Under the pieces are notes generated by a model. It had not been told where the DNA came from, did no database searches, and worked only from the letters and a program-made list of their open reading frames with translations. Source: Nitrosospira lacus (GTDB lineage: Bacteria; Pseudomonadota; Gammaproteobacteria; Burkholderiales; Nitrosomonadaceae). Taken from it: 64,000 nt of DNA. A program made the position numbers and the translations under genes. The DNA lies in contig NZ_CP021106.3 of NCBI RefSeq assembly GCF_000355765.4, positions 2,141,137 through 2,205,136 on the forward strand, in the 5' to 3' direction. Every line of letters begins with the position of its first letter. Within the stretch, counting starts at the first letter, position 1. Below, piece by piece: positions 17,722 through 27,252 of the stretch.

Positions 17722-18566
17722 AGCTCGGCATGCGGCGCAGCCATAGACCGGAAGAACAGGCAAGCCATGAGCGCTGGCTGGTGTCTTATGCGGATTTCAT
17801 CACACTGCTGCTCGCGGTTTTTGCGGTAATGTATGCGCTCTCCCAGGTAAACGAGGGCAAATACCGGGTGATGGCCGGCTCACTCCTGAACACCATCGCC
17901 AAAGAGCAGGGGCGCCGCGATAGCCTGATCGTGGCCCACGAACCGTCGCCGCCGATTGTGCCGATCGACGACCTGGCGGCAAAAAGAGCAAGCCGCATTG
18001 GGGAAGCGCAGCTGCGGCAGCAGGAGAAGATGCGGATCATCGCTCGCGACATCATGGCGGCATTCGCTCCGCTGGTGAAAGACGGACAAGTGCGGATGAC
18101 CCAAAGCGAGCGCGGTGTTCGCGTGGAGATCAATGCCAGCGCACTGTTCCCGCTCGGCGAGGCGACGCTGCAGGAAGATTCCATCAAGGCGCTTAATGCG
18201 GTGGGGCAAGTACTGAAGAACGGTGAACATGCGATTCAAGTGGAGGGGCATACCGATGACATACCTATCATTACTCCAAAGTTTCCCTCCAACTGGGAAT
18301 TATCGGCGGTGCGTGCCAGCAGCGTGGTGCGATTGCTGATCGATAATGGCGTTCAGGCCACAAGGCTTACGGCCGTCGGTTACGGTGAAAACCGCCCCGT
18401 GGAATCGAATGACAGCGAAGCAGGCCGTGCACGCAACCGGCGCGTCACGCTGATGATCATGTCCACCGTGCCTGACTCATCGTCCGATACCTTTTCCGAC
18501 ACCGAAACGCCATCCGATGCGGTGCCCGATTCTTCATCTGATATTTTGCCAGGTGCCTCCGCCTGA
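17718..18566 (+). CDS. motD: Second flagellar stator protein MotD (MotB family)
   Basis: 282 residues. The start is taken as the TTG at 17718 because AAGGAAGCG sits 7 bases ahead; an ATG four codons later (17730) is the alternative. The segment HERWLVSYADFITLLLAVFAVMYALSQVNEGKY holds the plug-side helix with the proton-binding aspartate. An OmpA-like domain follows (EGHTDDIPI, SNWELSAVRASSVVRLL, RARNRRVTLMIM). The last 30 residues are an acidic, S/D/P-rich tail built on PDSSSDT-like repeats. It partners MotC. Confidence 0.93.
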   Translation: MKLGMRRSHRPEEQASHERWLVSYADFITLLLAVFAVMYALSQVNEGKYRVMAGSLLNTIAKEQGRRDSLIVAHEPSPPIVPIDDLAAKRASRIGEAQLRQQEKMRIIARDIMAAFAPLVKDGQVRMTQSERGVRVEINASALFPLGEATLQEDSIKALNAVGQVLKNGEHAIQVEGHTDDIPIITPKFPSNWELSAVRASSVVRLLIDNGVQATRLTAVGYGENRPVESNDSEAGRARNRRVTLMIMSTVPDSSSDTFSDTETPSDAVPDSSSDILPGASA

Positions 18567-18630
18567 TCAATCAGGGTAGCCAGGATTATGCGAATTTCCG
18601 ATCCAGTCAAGTGATGCCACGCGGGATTTG

Positions 18631-18709
18631 CCTTGAATCCGGCAACCTATCCCTCATTTCACAGGCTAGCACCATGATCCATCAAGATTTATAAGGGGCA
18701 GATTCAGGA
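18631..18709 (+). repeat. Dispersed intergenic repeat, copy 2 (shortened)
   Basis: About 79 bases between motD and flgN. CCTTGAATCCGGCAACC, CCTCATTTCACAGGCTAGC and ACCATGATCCATCAAGATTT line up with copies 1, 3 and 4; the end GCAGATTCAGGA is a decayed form of the terminal repeat. The inner 40 bases present in the other copies are missing. It lies between convergent genes, unlike the other three copies. Confidence 0.6.
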
Positions 18710-18776
18710 TTCTCAATCCTGGAGATGTTGCGGGGCAAACACGAAGCATGGCGAACGGGGTAAATACCGGCGAGGA

Positions 18777-19250
18777 TCAGCCTTCGCCGAGCCGGCGTCC
18801 GCCGGAGAAAAGTGTAGGCTGACCATCGGCGCCGTACAGGCCGGCGCTACGGGTTGCGGCTTGCAGCACCGAGAGTGCCTGCTGGTTGTAGCGCAGGCGC
18901 TGGCCGATGAGAATGCCATTGATCTTATTAAGCTGACTGGCCTTTTCCGCCAGTTGGAGCAGTTCCCGCCAGATATCGGCGGCGCCGTCACTGCCATGAC
19001 TTTGCAATCCCTGTTCCATGCCGTTGCGATCCCGCGTGCAACCAAGTGTCGTAAGCCAGCGGTTGCGCACATCGGCGAGATGAATCAGTTGCCGCGCCTG
19101 TTGGGCCTTTTCCCTCGCCAGTGTCAGCAGCGAAGAAACATCCGCCTGACGCAGTGCGCGCTGCTCCCGTTCCAGGAGATCAATGAAATTTTGTGTTTCA
19201 TCACGCTCGCGGGCTATACCGGCGACCGGATCAAAGGCCGTGTCGTCCAT
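18777..19250 (-). CDS. flgN: Flagellar export chaperone FlgN
   Basis: 157 residues, mostly helical and rich in Q, L, R and E. FlgN is the chaperone for the hook-filament junction proteins FlgK and FlgL. Recognised by size, helical pattern (FIDLLEREQRALRQADVSSL; LNKINGILIGQRLRYNQQAL) and position directly after flgM. One base separates it from the flgM stop codon, so it is expressed from the flgM promoter. Confidence 0.85.
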   Translation of the reverse strand: MDDTAFDPVAGIARERDETQNFIDLLEREQRALRQADVSSLLTLAREKAQQARQLIHLADVRNRWLTTLGCTRDRNGMEQGLQSHGSDGAADIWRELLQLAEKASQLNKINGILIGQRLRYNQQALSVLQAATRSAGLYGADGQPTLFSGGRRLGEG

Positions 19251-19251
19251 G

Positions 19252-19545
19252 TCAGGTCCGTCTGGTCTGGATCAGGTCGCGCACTGTTTCCAGCAGACGA
19301 TCCGCGACTTTCTCAGGATTCACGACGAAACGGCCTTCGCTGATTGCCTGCTTGATTTCTTCGACTCGCGCGGCATTGAATACCTCCCCATTGGCGAGGT
19401 TTTTCTCGACATTCCGCAGTTGCGTGCTCAACTGAACACTATCATTGGAGTTTGCGACCTCCTCTGTTTTTCCCCCGGTCTTGCCGGGGCGCGCCTGCGT
19501 TTCGCTTAGTGATATGGAAGTCTGAATGGAATTGTCAATTTTCAT
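19252..19545 (-). CDS. flgM: Anti-sigma-28 factor FlgM
   Basis: 97 residues. FlgM binds and silences FliA until the hook is complete and FlgM is exported. The N-terminal half is polar and disordered-looking (SISLSETQARPGKTGGKTEE); the C-terminal half holds the sigma-binding helices (FNAARVEEIKQAISEGRFVV, KVADRLLETVRDLI). A GTAGGAGAG ribosome site precedes the ATG. It is transcribed from the FliA box at 19577-19603, giving the usual feedback loop. Confidence 0.93.
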   Translation of the reverse strand: MKIDNSIQTSISLSETQARPGKTGGKTEEVANSNDSVQLSTQLRNVEKNLANGEVFNAARVEEIKQAISEGRFVVNPEKVADRLLETVRDLIQTRRT

Positions 19546-19576
19546 GGTATCTCTCCTACGGTTGACCGTAAATAGT

Positions 19577-19603
19577 TTAACGGCCGTTCGCCGGGAAACT
19601 TAA
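19577..19603 (-). promoter_or_regulatory. Sigma-28 (FliA) promoter of flgMN
   Basis: On the minus strand: TTAAGTTT (19603-19596), 11 bases, GCCGTTAA (19584-19577). Each box differs from the enteric consensus at one position. The leader to the flgM ATG is short, about 25-30 bases. Confidence 0.85.
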
Positions 19604-19679
19604 GGTTGTTCGGATTAAATGATTGACTTGCCGCGAGGCGCCATACTGAGCAATCATGTATTTTCCTGCCGGATTCAAG

Positions 19680-20396
19680 TTAGTAGCTTACTTCCACTAT
19701 CGCCCCAGGGCGAGCGATCCCGCTAACGACTGGGCCTGACGCACTTCGAACCTGTACCAATTGGCCCTCGATCGCATTGCCGAGGGCTTTGCCTTCCGCG
19801 CTTACACTGAATCCACGTCCGTTCGAAACCAGTTTTACACTCTGGTTCACCATCACGGCTGTCTGTGCACGCAGCATATCTTGCCGCACCGGGCTGCCGA
19901 AAGGGATGCTGCCGGCCATTGTCCTGCCGAAAGCCTGGGTAACGTCGGTCACGATACCGGGCGGCAACTGGGTCAAGTCTCCCCTGCGAGTCGTTATGTC
20001 CGCGGCGGTAAGCGTCTGGCCATGTATCAATGGTCTGGCGCTGACCACATAATCGGCCACTACTTTCACGTTGGCGCGCACGTAAACAGTCCAGGGGTGA
20101 GGCACGGCACAATTCACTATCACGGTGGTGTTGCCCCAGGGACGGCTGCCCGGTGGCAATGACGGCTCCAGGGCCGCGCAGGCCGGAAGATTGATCCTCG
20201 CATCCATCGCGCCGGGCGTGATTTCCACTTGCCCGGGAAAACCGGCCGACTGAACATGGAGAAAGTGTACGACAGCCTCCTGTATAAGACGCGGGTCCTG
20301 CTTCCCGTGCGCTGATGCCAACGCCAGTTCAGATCCGGAAAAAATGGCAATTAGACCCAGACCGAGCGATAACCGCCGCAAATACGTGATATGCAT
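19680..20396 (-). CDS. flgA: Flagellar P-ring assembly chaperone FlgA
   Basis: 238 residues. A signal peptide (LSLGLGLIAIFSGSELALASA) sends it to the periplasm, where FlgA assists FlgI in P-ring formation. The SAF/FlgA C-terminal domain is visible in VVSARPLIHGQTLTAADITTRR, GRTMAGSIPFGSPV and VRSASGPVVSGIARPGAIVEV. It is divergent from flgB and is separated from flgM by 134 bases containing the flgM promoter. Confidence 0.93.
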   Translation of the reverse strand: MHITYLRRLSLGLGLIAIFSGSELALASAHGKQDPRLIQEAVVHFLHVQSAGFPGQVEITPGAMDARINLPACAALEPSLPPGSRPWGNTTVIVNCAVPHPWTVYVRANVKVVADYVVSARPLIHGQTLTAADITTRRGDLTQLPPGIVTDVTQAFGRTMAGSIPFGSPVRQDMLRAQTAVMVNQSVKLVSNGRGFSVSAEGKALGNAIEGQLVQVRSASGPVVSGIARPGAIVEVSY

Positions 20397-20727
20397 GATG
20401 GGGTTCCTCCAACGATGTTCCCCGGGTCGGGTGAGCCGAGAATGAAGGCCATTCTAGTCTGTACCCACCGCAGCCAGCGGGCGGAAATGAAGCCGATTTC
20501 CCCCGTTGTTCGTTGGATTGCTCGGACGGGGCTGCCTTATATTGTTATCAAGCGCCGGAACCTGCAAGGTGGCAGGCATAATGCGGCCCATTCGTGGATA
20601 CGGCGTTTCAAGCCCGAATATAGGGGAATTTTACCCGGCTGCTTCACAATTTGAATGAAGGAGCCGTGCAATATCATGGCTTATGTAACGTTTAACGGCA
20701 GGAGAATGCACGATTTGAGGAGATTTT
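20397..20727. promoter_or_regulatory. Divergent flgA / flgB promoter region
   Basis: 331 bases between the leftward flgA and the rightward flgBCDEFGHIJ operon. By analogy with enteric bacteria this should hold FlhDC-dependent class II promoters in both directions; I cannot place an FlhDC box with confidence. A GAGGAG ribosome site precedes the flgB ATG. A lone TTAACGGC (20692-20699) resembles a sigma-28 -10 on the minus strand but lacks a -35. Confidence 0.45.
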
Positions 20728-21132
20728 ATGATTGACAAGCTCGACACGGCATTTCGTTTTTATCAGGACTCCGCCAATTTGCGAGCCCACCGTCAGCAAT
20801 TGATCGCTTCCAATATTGCCAACGCGGATACACCGGGCTACAAGGCGCGTGACATCGACTTTAAAACCACGCTGCAGGGCGTGCTGACGGGTAGCGGAGC
20901 AGTTACGCTGGCCACGAGTGCGCCCCATCATATTGCCCCAGACACCCATAGCGCATCGGGCGGCGGGGCACCCCTGCTGTACCGCAATGCCGTGCAGGGC
21001 AGTGTGGATGGCAATACGGTCGATATGGACGTGGAACGAAGCCAGTTCGCCGACAATGCGATCCATTATGAAGCCAACCTGACGTTTATTGGCAACCAGA
21101 TCAAGATGATGCTGGCCGCCATTCAGAGTTAA
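20728..21132 (+). CDS. flgB: Flagellar proximal rod protein FlgB
   Basis: 134 residues. FlgB is the first rod protein above the MS ring. The N-terminal rod signature LIASNIANADTPGYKARDIDF and the C-terminal helix DNAIHYEANLTFIGNQIKMM are typical. A GAGGAG ribosome site precedes the ATG. It starts the flgBCDEFGHIJ operon; flgC follows after 14 bases. Confidence 0.96.
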   Translation: MIDKLDTAFRFYQDSANLRAHRQQLIASNIANADTPGYKARDIDFKTTLQGVLTGSGAVTLATSAPHHIAPDTHSASGGGAPLLYRNAVQGSVDGNTVDMDVERSQFADNAIHYEANLTFIGNQIKMMLAAIQS

Positions 21133-21146
21133 GGAGAAAACATATC

Positions 21147-21575
21147 ATGTCACTGTTCAACATATTCACCGTTGCCGGATCGGCAATGACGGCCCAGAAC
21201 CAGCGGCTCAATGTAGTTGCGAGCAATCTGGCCAATGCCGATAGCGCGGTGAGTTCCAACGGCCAGCCTTACAAGGCCAAGCAGGTGGTATTCATGAGTA
21301 CGCAACCCGCAGGAGGTCCTCAAGCGGGCAGTACCGCCAGCAGTGTCAACGGTGTCAGGGTGGGGAAGGTAATCGAGGATCAATCGCCCATGAGGATGGT
21401 GCATGACCCCAGCCATCCGCTGGCCAACAAGGAAGGTTTCGTGACCATGCCCAATGTGAATGTGGTGGAAGAGATGGTCGATATGATTTCCGCTTCGCGC
21501 TCGTACCAGAACAACGTGGATATGATGAATACCGCCAAGACACTTCTGTTGAAGACTTTAACCATCGGACAATAA
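21147..21575 (+). CDS. flgC: Flagellar proximal rod protein FlgC
   Basis: 142 residues. Axial rod protein with the shared N-terminal motif RLNVVASNLANADSAVSSNG and the C-terminal motif MPNVNVVEEMVDMISASRSY. An AAGGAG ribosome site precedes the ATG. flgD begins 11 bases downstream. Confidence 0.96.
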   Translation: MSLFNIFTVAGSAMTAQNQRLNVVASNLANADSAVSSNGQPYKAKQVVFMSTQPAGGPQAGSTASSVNGVRVGKVIEDQSPMRMVHDPSHPLANKEGFVTMPNVNVVEEMVDMISASRSYQNNVDMMNTAKTLLLKTLTIGQ

Positions 21576-21586
21576 GGAAAACCCCC

Positions 21587-22255
21587 ATGAGCTCCATTCA
21601 GGACATCGGAACTGCTTCCAATCTGTTTGCGTCATATAACACCAATAATACCGCGAAGCCAGCGGCGGAAGATCCGCAAGACCGATTTCTCAAGCTACTG
21701 GTCACGCAAATGAAAAACCAGGATCCCCTAAACCCTCTCGACAACGCCCAGGTGACTACGCAACTTGCACAAATCAGCACCGTAAACGGTATCGAGAAGT
21801 TGAATGCCACCCTGCAAGGCATGGCAAGCGGCATTACCGCAGGACAATCCCTGCAGGCTGCGGGCATGATCGGACACAACGTACTCGTACCCGGTTCGGC
21901 ATTGCAACTGGCGGGCGGCAGCGGTGTATTCGGTGTTGATCTGCCACAACCCGCGGACAATGTAAAAGTGACTATCCACGATAGCACGGGCCAGGCGGTG
22001 CGAGTCATGGATCTGGGCGCGCAAGTGGCCGGACCGCTAACCTTGCAGTGGGATGGCATGTCTGACAATGGCACTCCCGCAGCCGATGGCAGCTATACCA
22101 TGAGTGTCAGCGCGCAACGCGGCGACCAGAAAGTCGACGCGCAAACGCTCGCGTTCGGGATCGTCCAGGGGGTATCCCAGGGAAACCAGGGGGTTCAGCT
22201 GAACGTCGGGGGACTGGGAACGGCAGCCCTGTCGGATGTCAAGCAGATCTTCTAA
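21587..22255 (+). CDS. flgD: Flagellar hook assembly scaffold FlgD
   Basis: 222 residues. FlgD caps the growing hook and is shed when the hook is complete. The N-terminal motif DRFLKLLVTQMKNQDPLNPL is diagnostic; a FlgD Ig-like/tudor pair follows (LPQPADNVKVTIHDSTGQAV, WDGMSDNGTPAADGSYTM). It lies between flgC and flgE as in other operons of this type. Confidence 0.96.
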   Translation: MSSIQDIGTASNLFASYNTNNTAKPAAEDPQDRFLKLLVTQMKNQDPLNPLDNAQVTTQLAQISTVNGIEKLNATLQGMASGITAGQSLQAAGMIGHNVLVPGSALQLAGGSGVFGVDLPQPADNVKVTIHDSTGQAVRVMDLGAQVAGPLTLQWDGMSDNGTPAADGSYTMSVSAQRGDQKVDAQTLAFGIVQGVSQGNQGVQLNVGGLGTAALSDVKQIF

Positions 22256-22327
22256 ACCGTATTATCCAATAATTCCGTCTCCAATCCCCTGGTCTCCAGG
22301 CAGAGACGCTTACCCAAGGAGTGCATC

Positions 22328-23542
22328 ATGAGTTTTCAGCAAGGCTTAAGTGGTCTGAACGCGGCGTCAAGGAATCTGGATGTGATCGGCAACAATGTAG
22401 CCAACACCAATACGGTGGGTTTCAAGCAGTCGCAAGCGCAGTTTGCCGATGTTTACGCCAATTCGTTGTCGGGCGGAACCCAGCCGGGTCTTGGCGTCAA
22501 GGTGGCCGCGGTTGCGCAGCAATTCAGCCAGGGCGGCATTACCGCTTCCAACAACTCGCTTGATATCGCGATCAGCGGCAACGGTTTTTATCGCCTCAGC
22601 GATCAGGGCACTATCAGTTACTCGCGTAACGGTCAGTTCCATCCGGACAAGGATGGATATATTGTCAACAGCAGCGGCCTGCGTCTCACCGGATATACGG
22701 CGGATGCCGCTGGCCAGATCAATGCGGGCGCGCCATCCGATATTCAGATTTCCACGGCCGATTTGCCGCCGCGCGCAACCACCTTGGTGAATACCCTGGT
22801 TAATCTGGATTCGCGCGAAACGGCGCTGAGTTCCACTGCCTTCGATCCGGCCGATGCAAATACTTACCACAGCTTTACCCCCATGCCGATTCACGACAGC
22901 CTGGGCAACTCCAGCACGGTTTCGACTTATTTCGTCAAGACCGCTGCCAATAGCTGGGACGTATTTGCGGCCAGCGACGGAACGCTGCTCAATGGCGGGG
23001 CACCGCTGGGAGCACTGAATTTTCTGTCCAGCGGCGCTCTTGATCCGCTGAGTTCCGCGATATTCAATGTAACGAAACCCGTGACCACCGGTGCGAACCC
23101 GGTGGTTTTCGATATGGATTTTACGGGCACGACACAGTTCGGTTCCAGCTTTGGTGTCAACGCGCTGACCGAGGACGGCTATGCCTCCGGCCGGCTGACC
23201 GGTTTTGATGTCGGCGCCGATGGCATGATCCGTGGCAGCTACTCCAGCGGAAAAATCCTGAACCTCGGGCAGGTTGTACTGGCTAATTTTGCCAATCCAC
23301 AGGGCTTGCAGATACAGGGCAACAACACCTGGACGGAGAGCTCTGCATCCGGCGCTCCCCTGGTGGGAGCGCCAAATACGGGTGGCCTCGGAAGTTTGCA
23401 ATCCGGCGCGGTGGAGGACTCGAACGTGGAGCTGACTTCCGAGCTGGTCAATATGATCACGGCCCAACGTGTTTATCAGGCTAACGCGCAAACCATCAAA
23501 ACGCAGGACCAGCTATTGCAAACGCTGGTGAATCTGAGGTAA
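22328..23542 (+). CDS. flgE: Flagellar hook protein FlgE
   Basis: 404 residues, close to the enteric length. The N-terminal LSGLNAASRNLDVIGNNVAN and C-terminal VELTSELVNMITAQRVYQAN are the coiled-coil ends that build the hook core, with the hook D1/D2 domains between them. CAAGGAG is the ribosome site. A long open frame on the opposite strand is a codon-usage shadow and not a gene. Confidence 0.96.
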   Translation: MSFQQGLSGLNAASRNLDVIGNNVANTNTVGFKQSQAQFADVYANSLSGGTQPGLGVKVAAVAQQFSQGGITASNNSLDIAISGNGFYRLSDQGTISYSRNGQFHPDKDGYIVNSSGLRLTGYTADAAGQINAGAPSDIQISTADLPPRATTLVNTLVNLDSRETALSSTAFDPADANTYHSFTPMPIHDSLGNSSTVSTYFVKTAANSWDVFAASDGTLLNGGAPLGALNFLSSGALDPLSSAIFNVTKPVTTGANPVVFDMDFTGTTQFGSSFGVNALTEDGYASGRLTGFDVGADGMIRGSYSSGKILNLGQVVLANFANPQGLQIQGNNTWTESSASGAPLVGAPNTGGLGSLQSGAVEDSNVELTSELVNMITAQRVYQANAQTIKTQDQLLQTLVNLR

Positions 23543-23622
23543 TGACATAACGGAAATGGGTAGCTGGGCAGCAGGATAGGCTGCCCCTTTTGCAGTCATG
23601 CCCATCTAATACAGGAGCATAT

Positions 23623-24369
23623 ATGGACCGCATGATCTACACGGCCATGACCGGTGCCAAGCATACGCTGGGGCAGCAGGCTGTCATGTCGAATAATCTG
23701 GCGAATGCAAATACCACAGGCTTCCGTGCCGAAACCAGCGTGTTGCGCGCGGTGCCGGTCTTCAGCGAAGCCCTGGCGACGCGGGCATTTGTGGTGGATT
23801 CAAGCGCTGGCGCGGATTTTCGTCCTGGCACCGTACAGCAAACCGGGCGTGATCTCGACGTGGCGGTAGAGGGACCGGGGTGGATCGCGGTGCGGCTAGA
23901 GGATGGCAGCGAAGCCTATACCCGCAACGGCAATCTGCATGTCAGCGCCAACGGCGTATTGCAGACTCGTAACGGTCTGAACATACAGGGCGATGGCGGT
24001 GCGATTGCCATCCCTCCCGGCTCGACCATCTCGATTGCGAAAGACGGAACCGTATCCACGGTGGCCATTCGCCCCGGGTCGAACGAGTCGAATGTCGTGC
24101 TGACAGCCGGCCGCATCAAGCTGGTCAATCCGCCCGAAACTCAACTTACGCGCGGTGCGGACGGCCTATTCCGGCTTGCCGGCGGTGCGGCGGATGCGGA
24201 TGCCAATGTCACGTTAATCAATGGCGCTGTGGAAGGAAGCAACGTCAATGTCGTGGAGGCGCTGGTCGACATGATTTCGTTGTCCCGCCAATTCGAGACG
24301 CACATGAAATTGCTGAAGAATGCCGAAGGCAACGCGCAACGGGCGAGTAGCCTGCTGAGCCTAAGTTAA
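23623..24369 (+). CDS. flgF: Flagellar proximal rod protein FlgF
   Basis: 248 residues from ATG 23623, preceded by ACAGGAG; an upstream in-frame start at 23590 has no ribosome site. Rod motifs are MDRMIYTAMTGAKHTLGQQA, SNNLANANTTGFRAE and GSNVNVVEALVDMISLSRQF. It lies 80 bases after flgE. Unusually for this operon, 206 bases separate it from flgG. Confidence 0.95.
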   Translation: MDRMIYTAMTGAKHTLGQQAVMSNNLANANTTGFRAETSVLRAVPVFSEALATRAFVVDSSAGADFRPGTVQQTGRDLDVAVEGPGWIAVRLEDGSEAYTRNGNLHVSANGVLQTRNGLNIQGDGGAIAIPPGSTISIAKDGTVSTVAIRPGSNESNVVLTAGRIKLVNPPETQLTRGADGLFRLAGGAADADANVTLINGAVEGSNVNVVEALVDMISLSRQFETHMKLLKNAEGNAQRASSLLSLS

Positions 24370-24575
24370 CAGTCGATTAAAGCGGAATTGAAGCGCGGCG
24401 GGTCAGAATGAAACCGGAAAGTAAGAGGGGATCACCCTTCTTTTTCAGGCATCGACTTTATCCACTCTGTCATATGATGCCCCAAATGATGTCATCTTCA
24501 CAATGATGTCCCGCATAGCATAAGCTGGCAATGCCTAATTTTGCCGCAGTGATGGATTTATTCTAGGAGATTTAC

Positions 24576-25361
24576 ATGATCCGTTCGTTATGGATTGCCA
24601 AGACCGGCCTGGATGCACAGCAGACGCAGATGGACGTGATCGCCAATAATCTGGCCAATGTCAGCACCAATGGATTCAAGCGCTCACGTGCCGTTTTCGA
24701 GGACCTGCTGTATCAGACCCTGCGCCAGCCCGGTGCACAGTCGTCGCAGCAGACACAACTGCCATCGGGATTGCAGATCGGCACCGGTGTCAGGCCTGTC
24801 GCCACCGAACGCGTATTCACCCAAGGCAATTTGCAGCAAACCGGAAATTCCAAGGACGTGGCCATTCAGGGCCAGGGATTCTTTCAGGTACTGATGCCCG
24901 ACGGCACCACCGCCTACACCCGGGATGGCTCGTTTCAGTCCGATTCCCAAGGCCAGCTCGTGACATCCAGCGGTTATCAGATTCAACCCAACATCACCAT
25001 TCCTGTCAACGCCCTGAGCATCACCATCGGCCGCGATGGAACCGTTTCCGTCACCCAGCCGGGCTCCAGCACGCCGGTTGAGGTGGGTTCCCTGCAGCTG
25101 GCCACGTTCATCAACCCGGTCGGGTTACAGAGCGTGGGCGAGAATTTCTATGTGGAGACCTTCTCCAGTGGCCCCCCCAACATCAATACACCCGGCATAG
25201 ATGGCGCCGGAGTGCTCAACCAGGGATATGTGGAAACTTCCAACGTCAACGTGGTGGAGGAATTGGTCAACATGATCCAGACCCAGCGCGCCTATGAGAT
25301 CAACAGTAAGGCAATCCAGACCTCGGATCAGATGCTTCAGCGTCTGTCCCAGATGTCATAA
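24576..25361 (+). CDS. flgG: Flagellar distal rod protein FlgG
   Basis: 261 residues, standard for FlgG. Motifs are [36 protein letters not shown] and [27 protein letters not shown] ribosome site precedes the ATG. The 206-base gap before it is AT-richer than the operon and holds three ATGATG repeats (24474, 24486, 24503), so an internal promoter is possible; no known box was identified. Confidence 0.96.
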   Translation: MIRSLWIAKTGLDAQQTQMDVIANNLANVSTNGFKRSRAVFEDLLYQTLRQPGAQSSQQTQLPSGLQIGTGVRPVATERVFTQGNLQQTGNSKDVAIQGQGFFQVLMPDGTTAYTRDGSFQSDSQGQLVTSSGYQIQPNITIPVNALSITIGRDGTVSVTQPGSSTPVEVGSLQLATFINPVGLQSVGENFYVETFSSGPPNINTPGIDGAGVLNQGYVETSNVNVVEELVNMIQTQRAYEINSKAIQTSDQMLQRLSQMS

Positions 25362-25384
25362 GCAGCGATAACGGTGAGAACAGC

Positions 25385-26113
25385 ATGTATCGGCAATATA
25401 AAGATAACCAGATAACTGCGTATTTTTCTGCAAAACGAAGCGGGCTGCCTGTGTGGAGCGGAACACCCATGGTCATCATGATGCTGGCACTCTCGGGCTG
25501 CATCAGTCTGCCGGCTCCCATGGCCATCGTGCAGCAACCGATGTCCGCCCGCACGGGGTCACGCGGGCTCCCGCCCGCCAATGGCGCCATTTTCCAGGCA
25601 GGCACGCATGACCGGCCGTTATTCGAGGATCGCCGTGCGCGCGTGGTGGGCGACACCCTGGTGGTTGTTCTCAACGAGAAGACCAACGCAAGCAAGAAAT
25701 CCGCCAGCAGTGCCAACAAGAACGGCGGCGTAAATTATGCCGTTCCACCCATGATATTCGGGGTGCCCATCACAAAGAATGTGGATATAGGGGCATCATC
25801 TTCCAATGATTTCTCCGGCAAGGGCGAAGCGGCTTCCACCAATAATTTTACCGGCACGATCTCCGTCACCGTGCTGGAAGTTTTACCCAATCGCAACCTG
25901 CTGGTGAGCGGCGAGAAGCAGCTGGCCATGACGCAGGGCACCGAATATATCCGCTTCTCCGGGGTAGTGCGTCCGGAAACCATTATCAACAACACGGTAT
26001 CGTCGATCCAGGTGGCGGATGCGAAGATTGAGTACAAGGCCAACGGCTATATCGATGAGGCGCAGACCATGGGTTGGCTCTCGCGCTTTTTCCTCACTAT
26101 CTCACCGTTCTGA
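25385..26113 (+). CDS. flgH: Flagellar L-ring lipoprotein FlgH
   Basis: 242 residues. FlgH forms the outer-membrane L ring. A lipobox LALSGC puts the lipidated cysteine near residue 39; the long charged stretch before the hydrophobic core suggests the true start could be internal, but no better ATG is obvious. The L-ring signature is clear in [40 protein letters not shown] and [10 protein letters not shown]. flgI follows within 13 bases. Confidence 0.94.
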   Translation: MYRQYKDNQITAYFSAKRSGLPVWSGTPMVIMMLALSGCISLPAPMAIVQQPMSARTGSRGLPPANGAIFQAGTHDRPLFEDRRARVVGDTLVVVLNEKTNASKKSASSANKNGGVNYAVPPMIFGVPITKNVDIGASSSNDFSGKGEAASTNNFTGTISVTVLEVLPNRNLLVSGEKQLAMTQGTEYIRFSGVVRPETIINNTVSSIQVADAKIEYKANGYIDEAQTMGWLSRFFLTISPF

Positions 26114-26125
26114 GAGATTCCAAAA

Positions 26126-27250
26126 ATGGCACATGCCACAGCCCGAAAACAAATCTGTCTGATACTTTCCATGGTATTGCTCGGATGCAGCATCCTGGCC
26201 ACTCCGGTGCACGCCGAGCGTATCAAGGATCTGGCTTCCATCCAGGGCGTGCGGACCAACCAGCTTATCGGATACGGACTGGTGGTGGGGCTGGATGGGA
26301 CCGGCGACCAGACCAGTCAGACGCCATTCACCGTGCAGACCATAGTCAGTATGCTTATGCAAATGGGCATCAATCTGCCGCCCGGCACCAACTTGCGGCT
26401 GCGCAACGTGGCGGCGGTGATGGTCACCGCTTCTCTGCCTCCGTTCGCCCAGCCAGGCCAGGTCATCGACGTGACGGTATCCAGCATGGGCAATGCCCGC
26501 AGCCTGCGTGGCGGCACGTTGCTGATGACACCGCTCAAGGGAGCCGACGGCCAGGTTTACGGCATGGCGCAGGGCAATTTGCTGGTTGGCGGCTTCGGCG
26601 CCGCCGCCAGCGGCAGCCAGGTGCAAGTGAACCATCTGAGCGTAGGGCGCATTACCGGCGGCGCGACGGTCGAGCGCGCGGTGCCGGTCGCCCTGGGCCA
26701 GGACAACGTAATTCGGCTTGAGCTTAACACCACCGATTTTTCCAATACCAAAAGGATTGTGGACGCCATCAACGGAAAATTTGGCGCGGGCACCGCCGCG
26801 GCGCTGGACGCCAGGGCGATCCAGGTGCGCACGCCGGAGGGAAGCGACCGGCGCGTGGCATTCGTGGCGGAGGTGGAAAGCCTGAATATAAATCCGGCAC
26901 CCACCCACGCCAAGGTCATTGTCAACAGCCGCACCGGCTCGGTGGTCATGAATCAGGCGGCGACGGTTGATGCCTGTGCCATCGCTCACGGCAATCTATC
27001 GGTAGTCATCAGCACCGAACCGGTCATCAGCCAGCCGGGGCCATTCTCCAGCGGACAGACAGTACAGGCGCAACGTTCAACCATCGAAATCCGGCAGGAG
27101 TCCGGCATGCTCACGATGGTCGAGGGTGCCTCGCTGGCCGAAGTGGTGAAGGCGTTGAACGCGATCGGTGCGACGCCGCAGGATCTGCTGGCGATCCTGC
27201 AGGCGATGAAATCCGCCGGAGCGCTGCGGGCGGATCTGGAGATCATCTGA
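26126..27250 (+). CDS. flgI: Flagellar P-ring protein FlgI
   Basis: 374 residues with a cleavable signal peptide ([20 protein letters not shown]...VHA). FlgI forms the periplasmic P ring around the rod. The family signature [20 protein letters not shown] and [11 protein letters not shown] opens the mature protein, and [20 protein letters not shown] lies near the end. flgJ starts 2 bases after the stop codon. Confidence 0.96.
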   Translation: MAHATARKQICLILSMVLLGCSILATPVHAERIKDLASIQGVRTNQLIGYGLVVGLDGTGDQTSQTPFTVQTIVSMLMQMGINLPPGTNLRLRNVAAVMVTASLPPFAQPGQVIDVTVSSMGNARSLRGGTLLMTPLKGADGQVYGMAQGNLLVGGFGAAASGSQVQVNHLSVGRITGGATVERAVPVALGQDNVIRLELNTTDFSNTKRIVDAINGKFGAGTAAALDARAIQVRTPEGSDRRVAFVAEVESLNINPAPTHAKVIVNSRTGSVVMNQAATVDACAIAHGNLSVVISTEPVISQPGPFSSGQTVQAQRSTIEIRQESGMLTMVEGASLAEVVKALNAIGATPQDLLAILQAMKSAGALRADLEII

Positions 27251-27252
27251 TA

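Noticed and set aside
20692-20699. TTAACGGC before flgA (minus-strand GCCGTTAA)
   Set aside because: The sequence 11 bases upstream (TCAAATCG on the minus strand) does not match the -35, and flgA is expected to be class II.
22367-23491. A 374-codon open frame on the minus strand inside flgE
   Set aside because: It is fully antisense to flgE, has no family resemblance or ribosome site, and is explained by GC-rich third positions of the real gene.
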